From: Myxococcales bacterium UBA5297
GTDB taxonomy: Bacteria; Myxococcota; Myxococcia; Myxococcales; UBA5297
Reading direction: 5' to 3'
Assembly: GCA_002408385.1 (NCBI GenBank)
Contig: DHSB01000003.1
Coordinates: 89,858-97,020 of the forward strand
DNA length: 7,163 nucleotides
The notes under the pieces: generated by a model
Told to the model about the DNA's origin: nothing
What the model saw: only the letters and a program-made list of their open reading frames with translations
The model's database searches: none
Made by a program: the position numbers and the translations under genes
Shown here: in pieces, positions 1 to 6,244 of the stretch
Numbering within the stretch: position 1 is the stretch's first letter
Layout of the letters: each line of letters starts with the position of its first letter

Positions 1-180
1 CTCCCCGAATCGGCGACCGACGAGCGGATGGACCGCGGAGAGCGGATGGACCGCGGAGAGCGGATGGACGGCGGAGAGCGGATGGACGGCGGAGCTCCAG
101 CTCCGCCTCCCCGAATCGGCGACCGACGAACGGATGGACGGCGGAAAGCGGATGGACGGCGGAGCTCCAGCTCCGCCTAA
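1..180. repeat. Compound tandem repeat (18-bp units, hairpins, 21-bp repeat)
   Basis: Four adjacent 18-bp units with consensus GAGCGGATGGACSGCGGA lie at 22-39, 40-57, 58-75 and 76-93. Two more, slightly diverged, lie at 128-145 and 146-163. Each block ends in the same inverted repeat, GGCGGAG/CTCCGCC, with a 6-nt loop (88-107 and 158-177). A 21-bp sequence beginning CTCCCCGAATCGG precedes each block (1-21 and 107-127). The larger unit (21-mer, 18-mers, hairpin) is therefore itself repeated, and it may continue left of the window. The function is unknown. It could be a minisatellite or a family of intergenic repeats. Confidence 0.9.
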
Positions 181-321
181 CGTGGTAGACGCACTTCGCT
201 CGAGGTGACGGGACGGCCCCTCGACTTCGCTCCCACCGCTGGCGCGGCGGGAGCTACGCTCGGGGTGAACGGCAGCGGGGCGCCGAGTGGCACGACAACC
301 ACCGACCGAGGAAAGACCGCC
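181..321. other. Leader region upstream of selD
   Basis: This non-coding stretch sits between the repeat block and selD. It holds two related short motifs, CGCTCGAGGTGACGG (197-211) and CGCTCGGGGTGAACGG (257-272), which look like degenerate copies of one interspersed repeat. The ribosome binding site for selD, GAGGAAA, is at 308-314. I see no convincing -35/-10 pair, which is usual for G+C-rich genomes judged by eye. Confidence 0.5.
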
Positions 322-1365
322 ATGACCGACCAAGTCCGCCTGACCAAGTACACGCAAGGCGGTGGGTGAGCGTGCAAGCTCCCCGCTAAGGACCTGGTCC
401 AGGTCCTCAAAGGCCTTCCTCAATTCACCGATTCGAACGCGCTCGTCGGCACCGAGACCGCGGACGACGCGGCCGTCTACAAGCTCGACGAGAAAACGGC
501 GCTCGTGCAGACCATCGACTTCTTCTCGCCGGTGGTCGACGACCCATTCGTCTTCGGGCAGATCGCCGCGACGAACGCCCTGAGCGATGTCTACGCGATG
601 GGCGGCCGGCCGCTCTTCGCCCTCAACATCGCCGGGTTCCCGAACACCGAGCTGCCGCTGGAGGTGTTGCACGAGATCCTGCGCGGCGGCGCCGAGAAGG
701 CAAAGGAGGCCGGCATCCCGATCCTCGGCGGCCACACCGTCCAGGACGCCGAGCCCAAGTACGGCCTGGTCGTCACCGGCGTCGTCGACCCGGCGCGCAT
801 CGCGCGCAACGTCGGGGCCAAGCCGGGCGATCTGCTCGTCCTCACCAAGCCGCTTGGCACCGGCATCGTCTCCAACGCGGTCAAGCGCGGCGAGTGCCCT
901 CTCGAGTCGATGGAGGCGGCCGTTCGTTCGATGACCCGCCTCAACCGCGACGCGGCCGAGGCGATGCTCGAGGTCGGCATCGACGCCTGCACCGACGTGA
1001 CCGGCTTCGGCCTGGTCGGGCACCTGCGCGGGATGCTCGTCGGCAGCGGCGTCGCGGCGCGGCTGCAGGTCGGGAGCTTCCCGCTGCTGCCGCAGGTCCG
1101 CGAGCTGGCAGAGAAGGGCTTCGTGCCCGGCGGCAGCAAGCGCAATCGCGACTTCCACGCGCCGCACGTGGAGGTGCGCGGGGCGAGCGAGGTCGACGTG
1201 GTGCTCGCCAACGACGCGCAGACCTCCGGCGGTCTGCTCATCAGCGTGGCCGAGGAGAGGCTCGCGACGCTCATTGAGGCGCTCGAGCGGCGAGGCACGC
1301 TCGCCGCGGCGCGCATCGGCGAGGTGTTCGAGGGGCCGGCGGGAAGGGTCGTTCTCGAGCCGTAA
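322..1365 (+). CDS. selD: Selenide, water dikinase (selenophosphate synthase), selenoprotein form
   Basis: SelD makes selenophosphate from selenide and ATP, giving AMP and phosphate; the product supplies SelA for selenocysteyl-tRNA and MnmH for 2-selenouridine in tRNA. The ATG at 322 has GAGGAAA at 308-314. The N-terminus, MTDQVRLTKYTQGGG, ends just before an in-frame TGA (367-369, residue 16), followed by Ala-Cys-Lys. This matches the family motif G-x-G-C-x-C-K, with UGA at the catalytic Cys position (Cys17 in E. coli) and the essential Lys at 19. Further motifs are DDAAVY (48-53), QTIDFF (63-68), GQIAATNALSDVYAMGG (79-95), GGHT (136-139), LTKPLG (174-179), TDVTGFG (224-230) and DAQTSGG (298-304). 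Read through as Sec, the protein is about 347 aa, the normal family length. A caller that stops at TGA would report only the part from the GTG at 505, losing the active-site loop. No other sel gene is in the window. Sec at this position is known in many SelD proteins; that it is inserted here is inferred. Confidence 0.95.
367..414 (+). promoter_or_regulatory. Recoded UGA with bacterial SECIS-type hairpin in selD
   Basis: The TGA at 367-369 is followed by a perfect 7-bp stem, AGGACCT (389-395) and AGGTCCT (401-407), closing the 5-nt loop GGTCC (396-400). Bacterial SECIS elements are short apical stem-loops with G near the start of the loop, usually about 16-37 nt after the UGA. Here the loop starts 26 nt after it, and the GGU in the loop resembles the SelB-binding loop of E. 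coli fdhF. An outer GC/GC extension through about 385-414 is possible. SelB would bind this hairpin to place Sec-tRNA at the UGA. The hairpin also encodes ordinary SelD residues. Confidence 0.8.
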
Positions 1366-1685
1366 GGTGTTGGCAGGAAGGGGAAGAGCGATCGGGTTCA
1401 GCACGATTCGTCCCCGAAGGTCGCGCTCTGCTGGGACTCCCGCTTCTCGCCGACCTGAGGCGAGTGGTTGCGAAAACGCACAGCGGTAACCGCGCAGCGG
1501 GCCGACGGCGTTATTGAAGCAGCGGATAATTCCGTGCAGTGTGAGTGAAACAATCCGTCCTAAGCGGAATTGACGGGTACGTGGGCCTTTTGGAGGTGAC
1601 GCGGACCCTTCTCCGAGGCTACGAGCCCTGATACGGCGTGCCTTGTTGGCAAGCCGACAACCCGTTTGATGCTTTGGAGGCGGAG
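1366..1685. other. Intergenic region after selD, no gene seen
   Basis: About 320 bases carry no open frame with a good start and no tRNA I can fold; in particular there is no tRNA-Sec. A bulged hairpin pairs AGAGCG (1385-1390) with CGCTCT (1424-1429) and CGGG (1393-1396) with CCCG (1413-1416). It could end selD transcription, but no T-run follows. A second hairpin, CTCGCC (1446-1451) with GGCGAG (1459-1464), has a 7-nt loop. From about 1510 the sequence becomes less G+C-rich. A TTGACG at 1570-1575 has no matching -10 box at the right distance, so I do not call a promoter. Confidence 0.5.
1676..1680 (+). promoter_or_regulatory. Ribosome binding site fixing the start at 1686
   Basis: GGAGG lies 5 nt before the ATG at 1686. 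The longer open frame beginning at GTG 1638 has no such site and would place 16 extra residues before the signal peptide, so 1686 is the better start. Confidence 0.7.
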
Positions 1686-2135
1686 ATGGAGCTTAGGAAG
1701 CATTTTCGGCAGCACATCGGCCCAACGTGGCTGAGGCTTTGGGGGGCGGCTCTAGCATTGGTGTCCGCAAGCTTGGTTTCCGCGCCAGTGAGCGCATCGC
1801 CAGCCAGCAACTGCAACAGCCGGGACGGCGTGTTCATCTCCGGCGTGGACGTTGGGCCGTGCGCGAATCAGTTTCAGGAAGGTGTGGCGCCTGAGAACCA
1901 TTGGAGGGAGGCAGGAACCCAGCTCGTGGCTGTTCGCAACTTCGACGGTTCGCATGTGGAGCAGCGGCAGGAGTGCTGGCCACTGAAGGCTGAAGGCGCA
2001 GCCGGCTACTCGTATGCCGGCGACGGCGGTGTGTGTTTGAGGGTAACGCCATCGGGCCGGTATGTATGGGATGATGGACCGAGCACACCCGAGGTTTTTG
2101 GCTCAACTTTCTCGATTGCGCTCATTGTGGAGTGA
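1686..2135 (+). CDS. Small exported protein of unknown function
   Basis: The predicted product is 149 aa. Residues 1-37 look like a Sec signal peptide: a basic start (MELRKHFRQH), a hydrophobic stretch (LWGAALALVSASLVSAPVSA) and a likely cut after the Ala-Ser-Ala-like end near residue 37. The mature part is about 110 residues with four cysteines (in NCN, PCA, ECW and VCL), enough for two disulfide bonds outside the cytoplasm. It ends in alternating hydrophobic residues that look like beta strands. I do not recognise a family. The stop overlaps the GTG start of the next gene (GTGA), which suggests one transcript and coupled translation. The alternative is that the two frames are halves of one gene split by a frameshift; joined, they would be about 470 aa, close to the lipoprotein downstream. 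The G+C bias is weaker than in selD. Confidence 0.65.
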   Translation: MELRKHFRQHIGPTWLRLWGAALALVSASLVSAPVSASPASNCNSRDGVFISGVDVGPCANQFQEGVAPENHWREAGTQLVAVRNFDGSHVEQRQECWPLKAEGAAGYSYAGDGGVCLRVTPSGRYVWDDGPSTPEVFGSTFSIALIVE

Positions 2136-3100
2136 CTGCGCTGCCTCGTTTCGACTGGAGGGTGCGCGAGGGCACGATTCTTACAGCACTCGCAGATAGC
2201 GCGCCGGGCCGTTTCGGTGTCGTTACGAGCTCTGGTTGGCGGCAAGAAGTGACGAACAACATCACAACTGGTCTGCGCGAAAAGCTCGGGAATAGCACAA
2301 TTTCATGGGCCTCCTCCGCCGATGCGAACGCAGGCGTGTCTCCTGCCGATACACCGCTCGCCGTAGGGTTCGATAGTGCGGGCGATATCGTTGAGATGGT
2401 TTATGCGGGGGAGGGAGTTATCGGAGGCCTCAGCGACGCCGAGCATGACGAACGCTTTAGGGCGGTCGCGCCGTTCGCGAAAATCGTCGGAAACCCGGTG
2501 CCGGGTCCTGGACGCGTGAATGCAGCGCAGGTCTACTCTCGCAACGCAGGAGCCGTATTTCTGGTTGGCGGAAAAGGCACGAATGGAGGCGAGGAGGGAG
2601 AAGTCTGGGTATATGACCTCTTTTCTAGGATATGGAGGCGCGTAGGTGAAGATATAATGCTGGAGGGCGTGCTTTCTGCAACCTGGTTGTACGAAACACG
2701 CGATATCGTGTTCCTCGATTGGGATTCGGAAGATGCTGTCGTACGGCTTGGACGTGTCTCCCCCGATTACGATAATCCGGCGGTTGTCCACGAGCAGGAC
2801 ACGAAGAGCTTGGTTTTCGAGCAGAAATGGCTTATCGCTGACGCATCGGGCCGGGCAAATCTCGTTTGCTCGAGTCACGTGGCGGAAAAGGCGATGGTGG
2901 TCGCGCTTGACGAAAAATTGATGCCGACCCGACTCTGGCTAGGCAAGGATGGGGAGCTCGTCGCTCCGCCTGTTGCGGACGAGGCAGGTGTGCTATTGAG
3001 CGTATCTGCGGGTGAAGTGAATAGGCCGCCGAGAATGATACGCCTCTCTGAGTTGTCAAACCCAGCCACCCTTGAAGATCTCTATGAGTGTTTGAGGTAG
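2132..3100 (+). CDS. Kelch-repeat-like beta protein, leaderless
   Basis: This open frame of 322 aa starts at GTG 2132 inside the stop of the previous gene and ends in a double TAG (3098-3103). Residues about 135-172 form one Kelch-like repeat: a hydrophobic strand ending in the Gly-Gly pair of AVFLVGGKG, then EVWVYDLFSRIWRRV, where Tyr and Trp take the usual spaced aromatic positions. The rest is rich in short beta-like segments, so a propeller fold is plausible. There is no signal peptide, which is odd beside an exported neighbour. There is also no well-spaced ribosome binding site, so translation would depend on coupling through the GTGA overlap. The frame cannot extend upstream because it meets TGA at 2072-2074; a later ATG at 2396 would cut off 88 residues. 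It could instead be the 3' part of a frame-broken secreted protein. The role is unknown. Confidence 0.6.
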   Translation: MTALPRFDWRVREGTILTALADSAPGRFGVVTSSGWRQEVTNNITTGLREKLGNSTISWASSADANAGVSPADTPLAVGFDSAGDIVEMVYAGEGVIGGLSDAEHDERFRAVAPFAKIVGNPVPGPGRVNAAQVYSRNAGAVFLVGGKGTNGGEEGEVWVYDLFSRIWRRVGEDIMLEGVLSATWLYETRDIVFLDWDSEDAVVRLGRVSPDYDNPAVVHEQDTKSLVFEQKWLIADASGRANLVCSSHVAEKAMVVALDEKLMPTRLWLGKDGELVAPPVADEAGVLLSVSAGEVNRPPRMIRLSELSNPATLEDLYECLR

Positions 3101-3113
3101 TAGATTGGAATTG

Positions 3114-3144
3114 ACAGGGCGGAGTCGCGCTGACTCCGCCCTGT
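3114..3144 (+). terminator. Perfect 13-bp hairpin after the Kelch-like gene
   Basis: ACAGGGCGGAGTC (3114-3126) pairs without mismatch with 3132-3144 across the loop GCGCT. It lies 11 nt after the second TAG and 33 nt before the next start. It lacks a downstream T-run, so it may be a weak terminator, an mRNA 3' end stabiliser, or a brake that lowers expression of the lipoprotein gene behind it. Confidence 0.5.
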
Positions 3145-3177
3145 GCCGATTGAGGTCCTCTCTTATCGAGGCTAAGA

Positions 3178-4557
3178 ATGATGCTATCGTCTTCGAAACG
3201 AGCTTTCATTCTACTGTCTGTGGCGCTGGTGGCTGCCTGCACCGAGCCCTCAAGCAATGGCCCCAGCGACGGGGGCGCCTCGCCACCAACCGACGCTGCT
3301 GACCGTAGCGACGGTTCGCTCGACGCCTCGCTGGACGCTGGTTTTTGGGACGCGGCAGAAGACGCGCAAGATTCTGGACCATTCGATGGTGGAGGAAGCG
3401 ACCCGGACTGGGAGCCGCTCGCTGAACCGTTAAATCAATGCGATTTTCAGATGGCGACCAATCCCGCGGCCGTAGAGCCGATCGTGTGGCAGGACTGTCC
3501 TGGTGTGCCATCCGAAAATGGTTGCAGGTACATGCGTCTCGATTGGTCCGATGAGCGTCGGCGGCTCTCGGATGCCGTTTCAACGCGGCGCGAAAATTGT
3601 TTTGTCGTTGCGGAGGCGGATGGTGAGGTGAGAAATGCATTCTTCTTGGAGGAATTGCCTTGCGTCGACTGCTTTCCTCCTATCTTGTTTGGTCTGAACG
3701 ACGACCAATTCTCGCTGGATCTCCGGTCGTTTGAGTCTTGTGATCAGTGGGCCTCGTATCATGACGCTGTCGCGCTCGTTGGAGCGGTCGGAGGTCCGGT
3801 TGCCGCAGCCTTAAGTCATGAAAGGGTGCCGCCCGGTCGCGGATTTCGGTCACATGTATCCAATCGTTGGATTGCCGAGTGGGACGTCGCGAAAGCTGTG
3901 AGTGTAGTTGATCGCGAGACGCTCTTGGAGCAGCAGGTGTTTGGCCCGGGTGACGACCCTGATGGATTGGTGCCAAGAGAAGTCACGGTGAGCGATGAGG
4001 GTGTCTTCTTCGTAACCAGTGGTGGTTCAAATCGGAGCGGAATCATGTCTTGGGACCCGGTCGCGGGTACTCGACGCTTCCAGCGCTGGCCGGGCGATAC
4101 AAGTCGTGGCGCGGGCAATTTCTCGACCGATGGAACCGACATGGTCTGGACGCTGAGCGAAGGACGCGATCCCGAGTTCTTGACGGATGGATACCCTGTG
4201 TCATCGATTATGACTGCTCCGTTTACAACGGACCCGGAGGTGGTTCAGGCGACCGGTAGGCGGCTTCGCTCGGACCCGGCCCGATGGCTCATTGGGCATT
4301 CGGAGACCTTCGTGGTCGGGTGTGGTTATGCGGCCCGGGCGTTCGGCGGGGATGGAGATGTCATCATCGTTCGCCTCAGCGACGGCGCCGCGTGGATTCC
4401 CGAATCGAGGCCCGAATTCACCTGGGTCGGGGTCGTCGGCGTTACGTGCGACGAGTTCTTTGGTTTGGCCGCGGGCCCGATCGAGGGCGCACCTCTTACC
4501 GTCACTATCGCGAGAATGAGGCTCGACGCGCTCGGGGAGCCGCTCCCGCCGGATTGA
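3178..4557 (+). CDS. Lipoprotein with acidic linker and beta-rich domain (copy 1)
   Basis: The product is 459 aa, starting at ATG 3178, or at the adjacent ATG 3181, with GAGG at 3168-3171. Residues 1-21 form a lipoprotein signal ending in the lipobox Val-Ala-Ala-Cys21; Thr at +2 is compatible with the outer membrane. Residues about 22-80 are a low-complexity Asp/Ser/Ala/Gly linker, common in predicted myxobacterial lipoproteins. The globular part has several cysteines, including a Cys-x-x-Cys pair in LPCVDCFPP and others in NQCDF, WQDCPG, NGCRY, VGCGY and VTCDE. Strand-like segments such as VFFVTSGG, IMSWDPVAGTRRF, DMVWTLSEG and DVIIVRLSDG recall a beta-propeller, but I cannot name a family. 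A second, broken copy follows directly. Against it this gene lacks 23 residues after Ser-Thr-Arg (near residue 137), removed in frame between CGCGGC repeats, so this intact frame may not be the ancestral form. Its role at the cell surface is unknown. Confidence 0.8.
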   Translation: MMLSSSKRAFILLSVALVAACTEPSSNGPSDGGASPPTDAADRSDGSLDASLDAGFWDAAEDAQDSGPFDGGGSDPDWEPLAEPLNQCDFQMATNPAAVEPIVWQDCPGVPSENGCRYMRLDWSDERRRLSDAVSTRRENCFVVAEADGEVRNAFFLEELPCVDCFPPILFGLNDDQFSLDLRSFESCDQWASYHDAVALVGAVGGPVAAALSHERVPPGRGFRSHVSNRWIAEWDVAKAVSVVDRETLLEQQVFGPGDDPDGLVPREVTVSDEGVFFVTSGGSNRSGIMSWDPVAGTRRFQRWPGDTSRGAGNFSTDGTDMVWTLSEGRDPEFLTDGYPVSSIMTAPFTTDPEVVQATGRRLRSDPARWLIGHSETFVVGCGYAARAFGGDGDVIIVRLSDGAAWIPESRPEFTWVGVVGVTCDEFFGLAAGPIEGAPLTVTIARMRLDALGEPLPPD

Positions 4558-4590
4558 TAGTCCGCTCGGGCGCCTTTCAAATCTGCCACT

Positions 4591-4595
4591 GGAGG
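4591..4595 (+). promoter_or_regulatory. Ribosome binding site for the second lipoprotein copy
   Basis: GGAGG lies 6 nt before the GTG at 4602 and fixes the start of copy 2. It shows that copy 2 kept its own translation signal. The upstream 40 bases do not resemble those before copy 1, so the similarity between copies begins within the coding part. Confidence 0.65.
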
Positions 4596-4601
4596 TCCGA
4601 A

Positions 4602-6012
4602 GTGGTGAGCTTCAAGCTACACGCACGAGTCGCCGCGGCTGCGCTGCTCGCCTTTGCCTGCACGGAGGCATCGATTGTTGATGCCCCCAGCGATGGGGGC
4701 GCCTCGCCAGCAACCGACGCTGCGCACCTTGGCGACGGTTCGCTCGACGCCTCGCTCGATGCCGGTGTTGCGGACGCGGCAGAAGACGCGCAAGATTCTG
4801 GACCATTCGATGGAGGAAGCGACCCGGGCTGGGAGCCGCTCGCTGAACCGCTAAATCGATGCGATTTCCAGATGGCGGCCAATCCCGCGGCCGTAGAGCC
4901 GATCGTGTGGCAGGACTGTCCTGGTGTGCCATCCGAAAACGGTTGCAGGTTTATGCGTCTTGATTGGTCCGATGAGCGTCTTCGGCTCACTGACGCCGTT
5001 TCAACGCGGCTCATGGTTGAGTCGGGCAACCAAATGCCGGTCCTCGCCTTTACCCGAAGAATTACGCTCGGTTCGCGGCCGGGAGATTGTTTCGTCATTG
5101 CGGAGGCGGATGGTGAGGTGAGAAATGCATTCTTCTTGGAGGAATCGCCTTGCCTCGACTGCTTCCCTCCTATCTTGTTTAGTCTGAAGGACAACCAATT
5201 CTCCCTAAGACCTGCTGTCGTTTGAGTCTTGTGAGTTGTCTGCCTCGTATCATGACATGGTCGCGCTCGTTGGATCAGTCGGGGGCCCGGTTGCCATGGC
5301 CTTGAGTCATCAAAGAGTACGCCCCGGTCGCGAATTTCGTTCATATGTCTCAAATCGTTGGATTGCGGAGTGGGACGTCGCGAGCGCTGTGAGAGTGGTT
5401 GATCGCGAGACGCTCTTGGTGCAGCAGGTTTTTGGTCCGGGCGAGGACCCTGATGGATTGGTGTCTTCTTCGTAACCAGTGGTGGTTCAAATCGGAGCGG
5501 AATCATGTCTTGGGACCCGGTCGCGGGTACTCGACGCTTCCAGCGCTGTCCGGGCGATACAAGTCCGTGGCGCGGGCAATTTCTCGACCGATGGAACCGA
5601 CATGGTCTGGACGTTGAGCGAAGGACGCGATCCCGAGCTCTTGTCGGATGGATATCCCGTGTCATCGATTATGATTGCTCCGTTTACTACGGACCCGGAG
5701 GTGGTTCAGGCGACCGGTAGGCGGCTTCGATCGGACCCGGCCCGATGGCCCATTGGGCATTCGGAGACCTTCGTTGTCGGTTGCGGGTATGCGGCCCGGC
5801 AGTTCGGCGGAGCTGGAGATGTCATTATCGTTCGGCTCAGCGATGGCGCCGCGTGGATTCCCCAGTCGCAGCCCGAATTCACCTGGGTCTGGGTCGCCGG
5901 GTTCACCTGCGACGAGTTCTTTGGTTTGGCCAGGGGCCCGATCGAGGGTGAGGTGACCACTATCGCGAGAATGAGGCTCGACGCGCTCGGTGAGCCGCTC
6001 CCGCCGGATTGA
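4602..6012 (+). pseudogene. Frame-broken tandem copy of the lipoprotein gene (copy 2)
   Basis: From the GTG at 4602 the sequence encodes a leader ending in Phe-Ala-Cys, the same acidic linker, and then a sequence closely matching copy 1 to its shared C-terminus ALGEPLPPD at 6012. Three lesions break the frame. A net +1 within a scrambled patch at about 5204-5218 brings a TGA at 5223-5225 after 207 residues. A 31-bp deletion at 5460-5463, where copy 1 has two GGTG repeats 31 bp apart (3969-3972 and 4000-4003), leads to TAA at 5473-5475 in the shifted frame and restores the starting frame. An extra C at 5565/5566 (AAGTCCG against AAGTCG in copy 1) shifts it again. Each piece keeps strong similarity to copy 1 in its own frame, so the damage looks recent. 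Copy 2 retains 23 residues that copy 1 lacks (about 5011-5079). A truncated lipoprotein from 4602-5225 might still be made. Other differences are in frame, such as 6 bp near 5950. Confidence 0.85.
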
Positions 6013-6244
6013 TGCGCGAGCCGGTAGCGAAGGCCCGAACGCGGATGAGACTCGGGGATCGGGCAGGGCTTGCGAAAGTCGCAAAGATGGGGCAAGAGAG
6101 GATGCTCGTAGACGAAGGAAGCTACTCGGGGGGCCGTCTAGCAGGTGGGGCCTTCCTGTGCTGTTCAACGCTTCGGCCTGGTTTGCCGGCGTGGGCTGAC
6201 GAATGGGGCGGGGCGATTCACTCGCAATAAGAGGAGGGCAATCG
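6013..6244. other. Intergenic region, no gene supported
   Basis: About 230 bases separate the pseudogene from the next gene. An open frame starting at ATG 6012, overlapping the pseudogene stop as TGATG, runs to 6230, but it has no ribosome binding site of its own, odd composition and no recognisable motif, so I leave it out. No clear promoter or strong hairpin is visible. Confidence 0.4.
6231..6238 (+). promoter_or_regulatory. Strong ribosome binding site fixing the start at 6245
   Basis: GAGGAGGG lies 6 nt before the ATG at 6245. An in-frame start at 6203 would add 14 residues that include this purine tract and has no comparable site, so 6245 is preferred. Confidence 0.8.

Noticed and set aside
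1..180. Open frame 1 through the repeat array, ending at TAA 178-180, as the 3' end of an upstream gene with ERMDRG/ERMDGG repeats.
   Set aside because: The second repeat block is offset by 106 bp and is read in a different frame, so the repeat is not kept as a peptide. The open frame is better explained by the 18-bp period and high G+C.
1366..1500. A possible tRNA-Sec or other tRNA after selD, suggested by GGTTCAG and paired segments.
   Set aside because: No acceptor stem, TCA anticodon arm or proper T-arm can be folded. The pairs form simple hairpins.
1570..1598. TTGACG as a -35 promoter element.
   Set aside because: No -10-like sequence occurs 16-18 nt downstream.
5223..5234. In-frame TGA codons in the second lipoprotein copy as further selenocysteine codons.
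   Set aside because: Copy 1 reads the same bases one frame over as Phe-Glu-Ser-Cys, so the TGA arises from a frameshift. No SECIS-like hairpin was seen after it.
6012..6230. Small open frame overlapping the pseudogene stop as TGATG.
   Set aside because: It follows a decayed gene and has no separate ribosome binding site, no motif and unconvincing composition.
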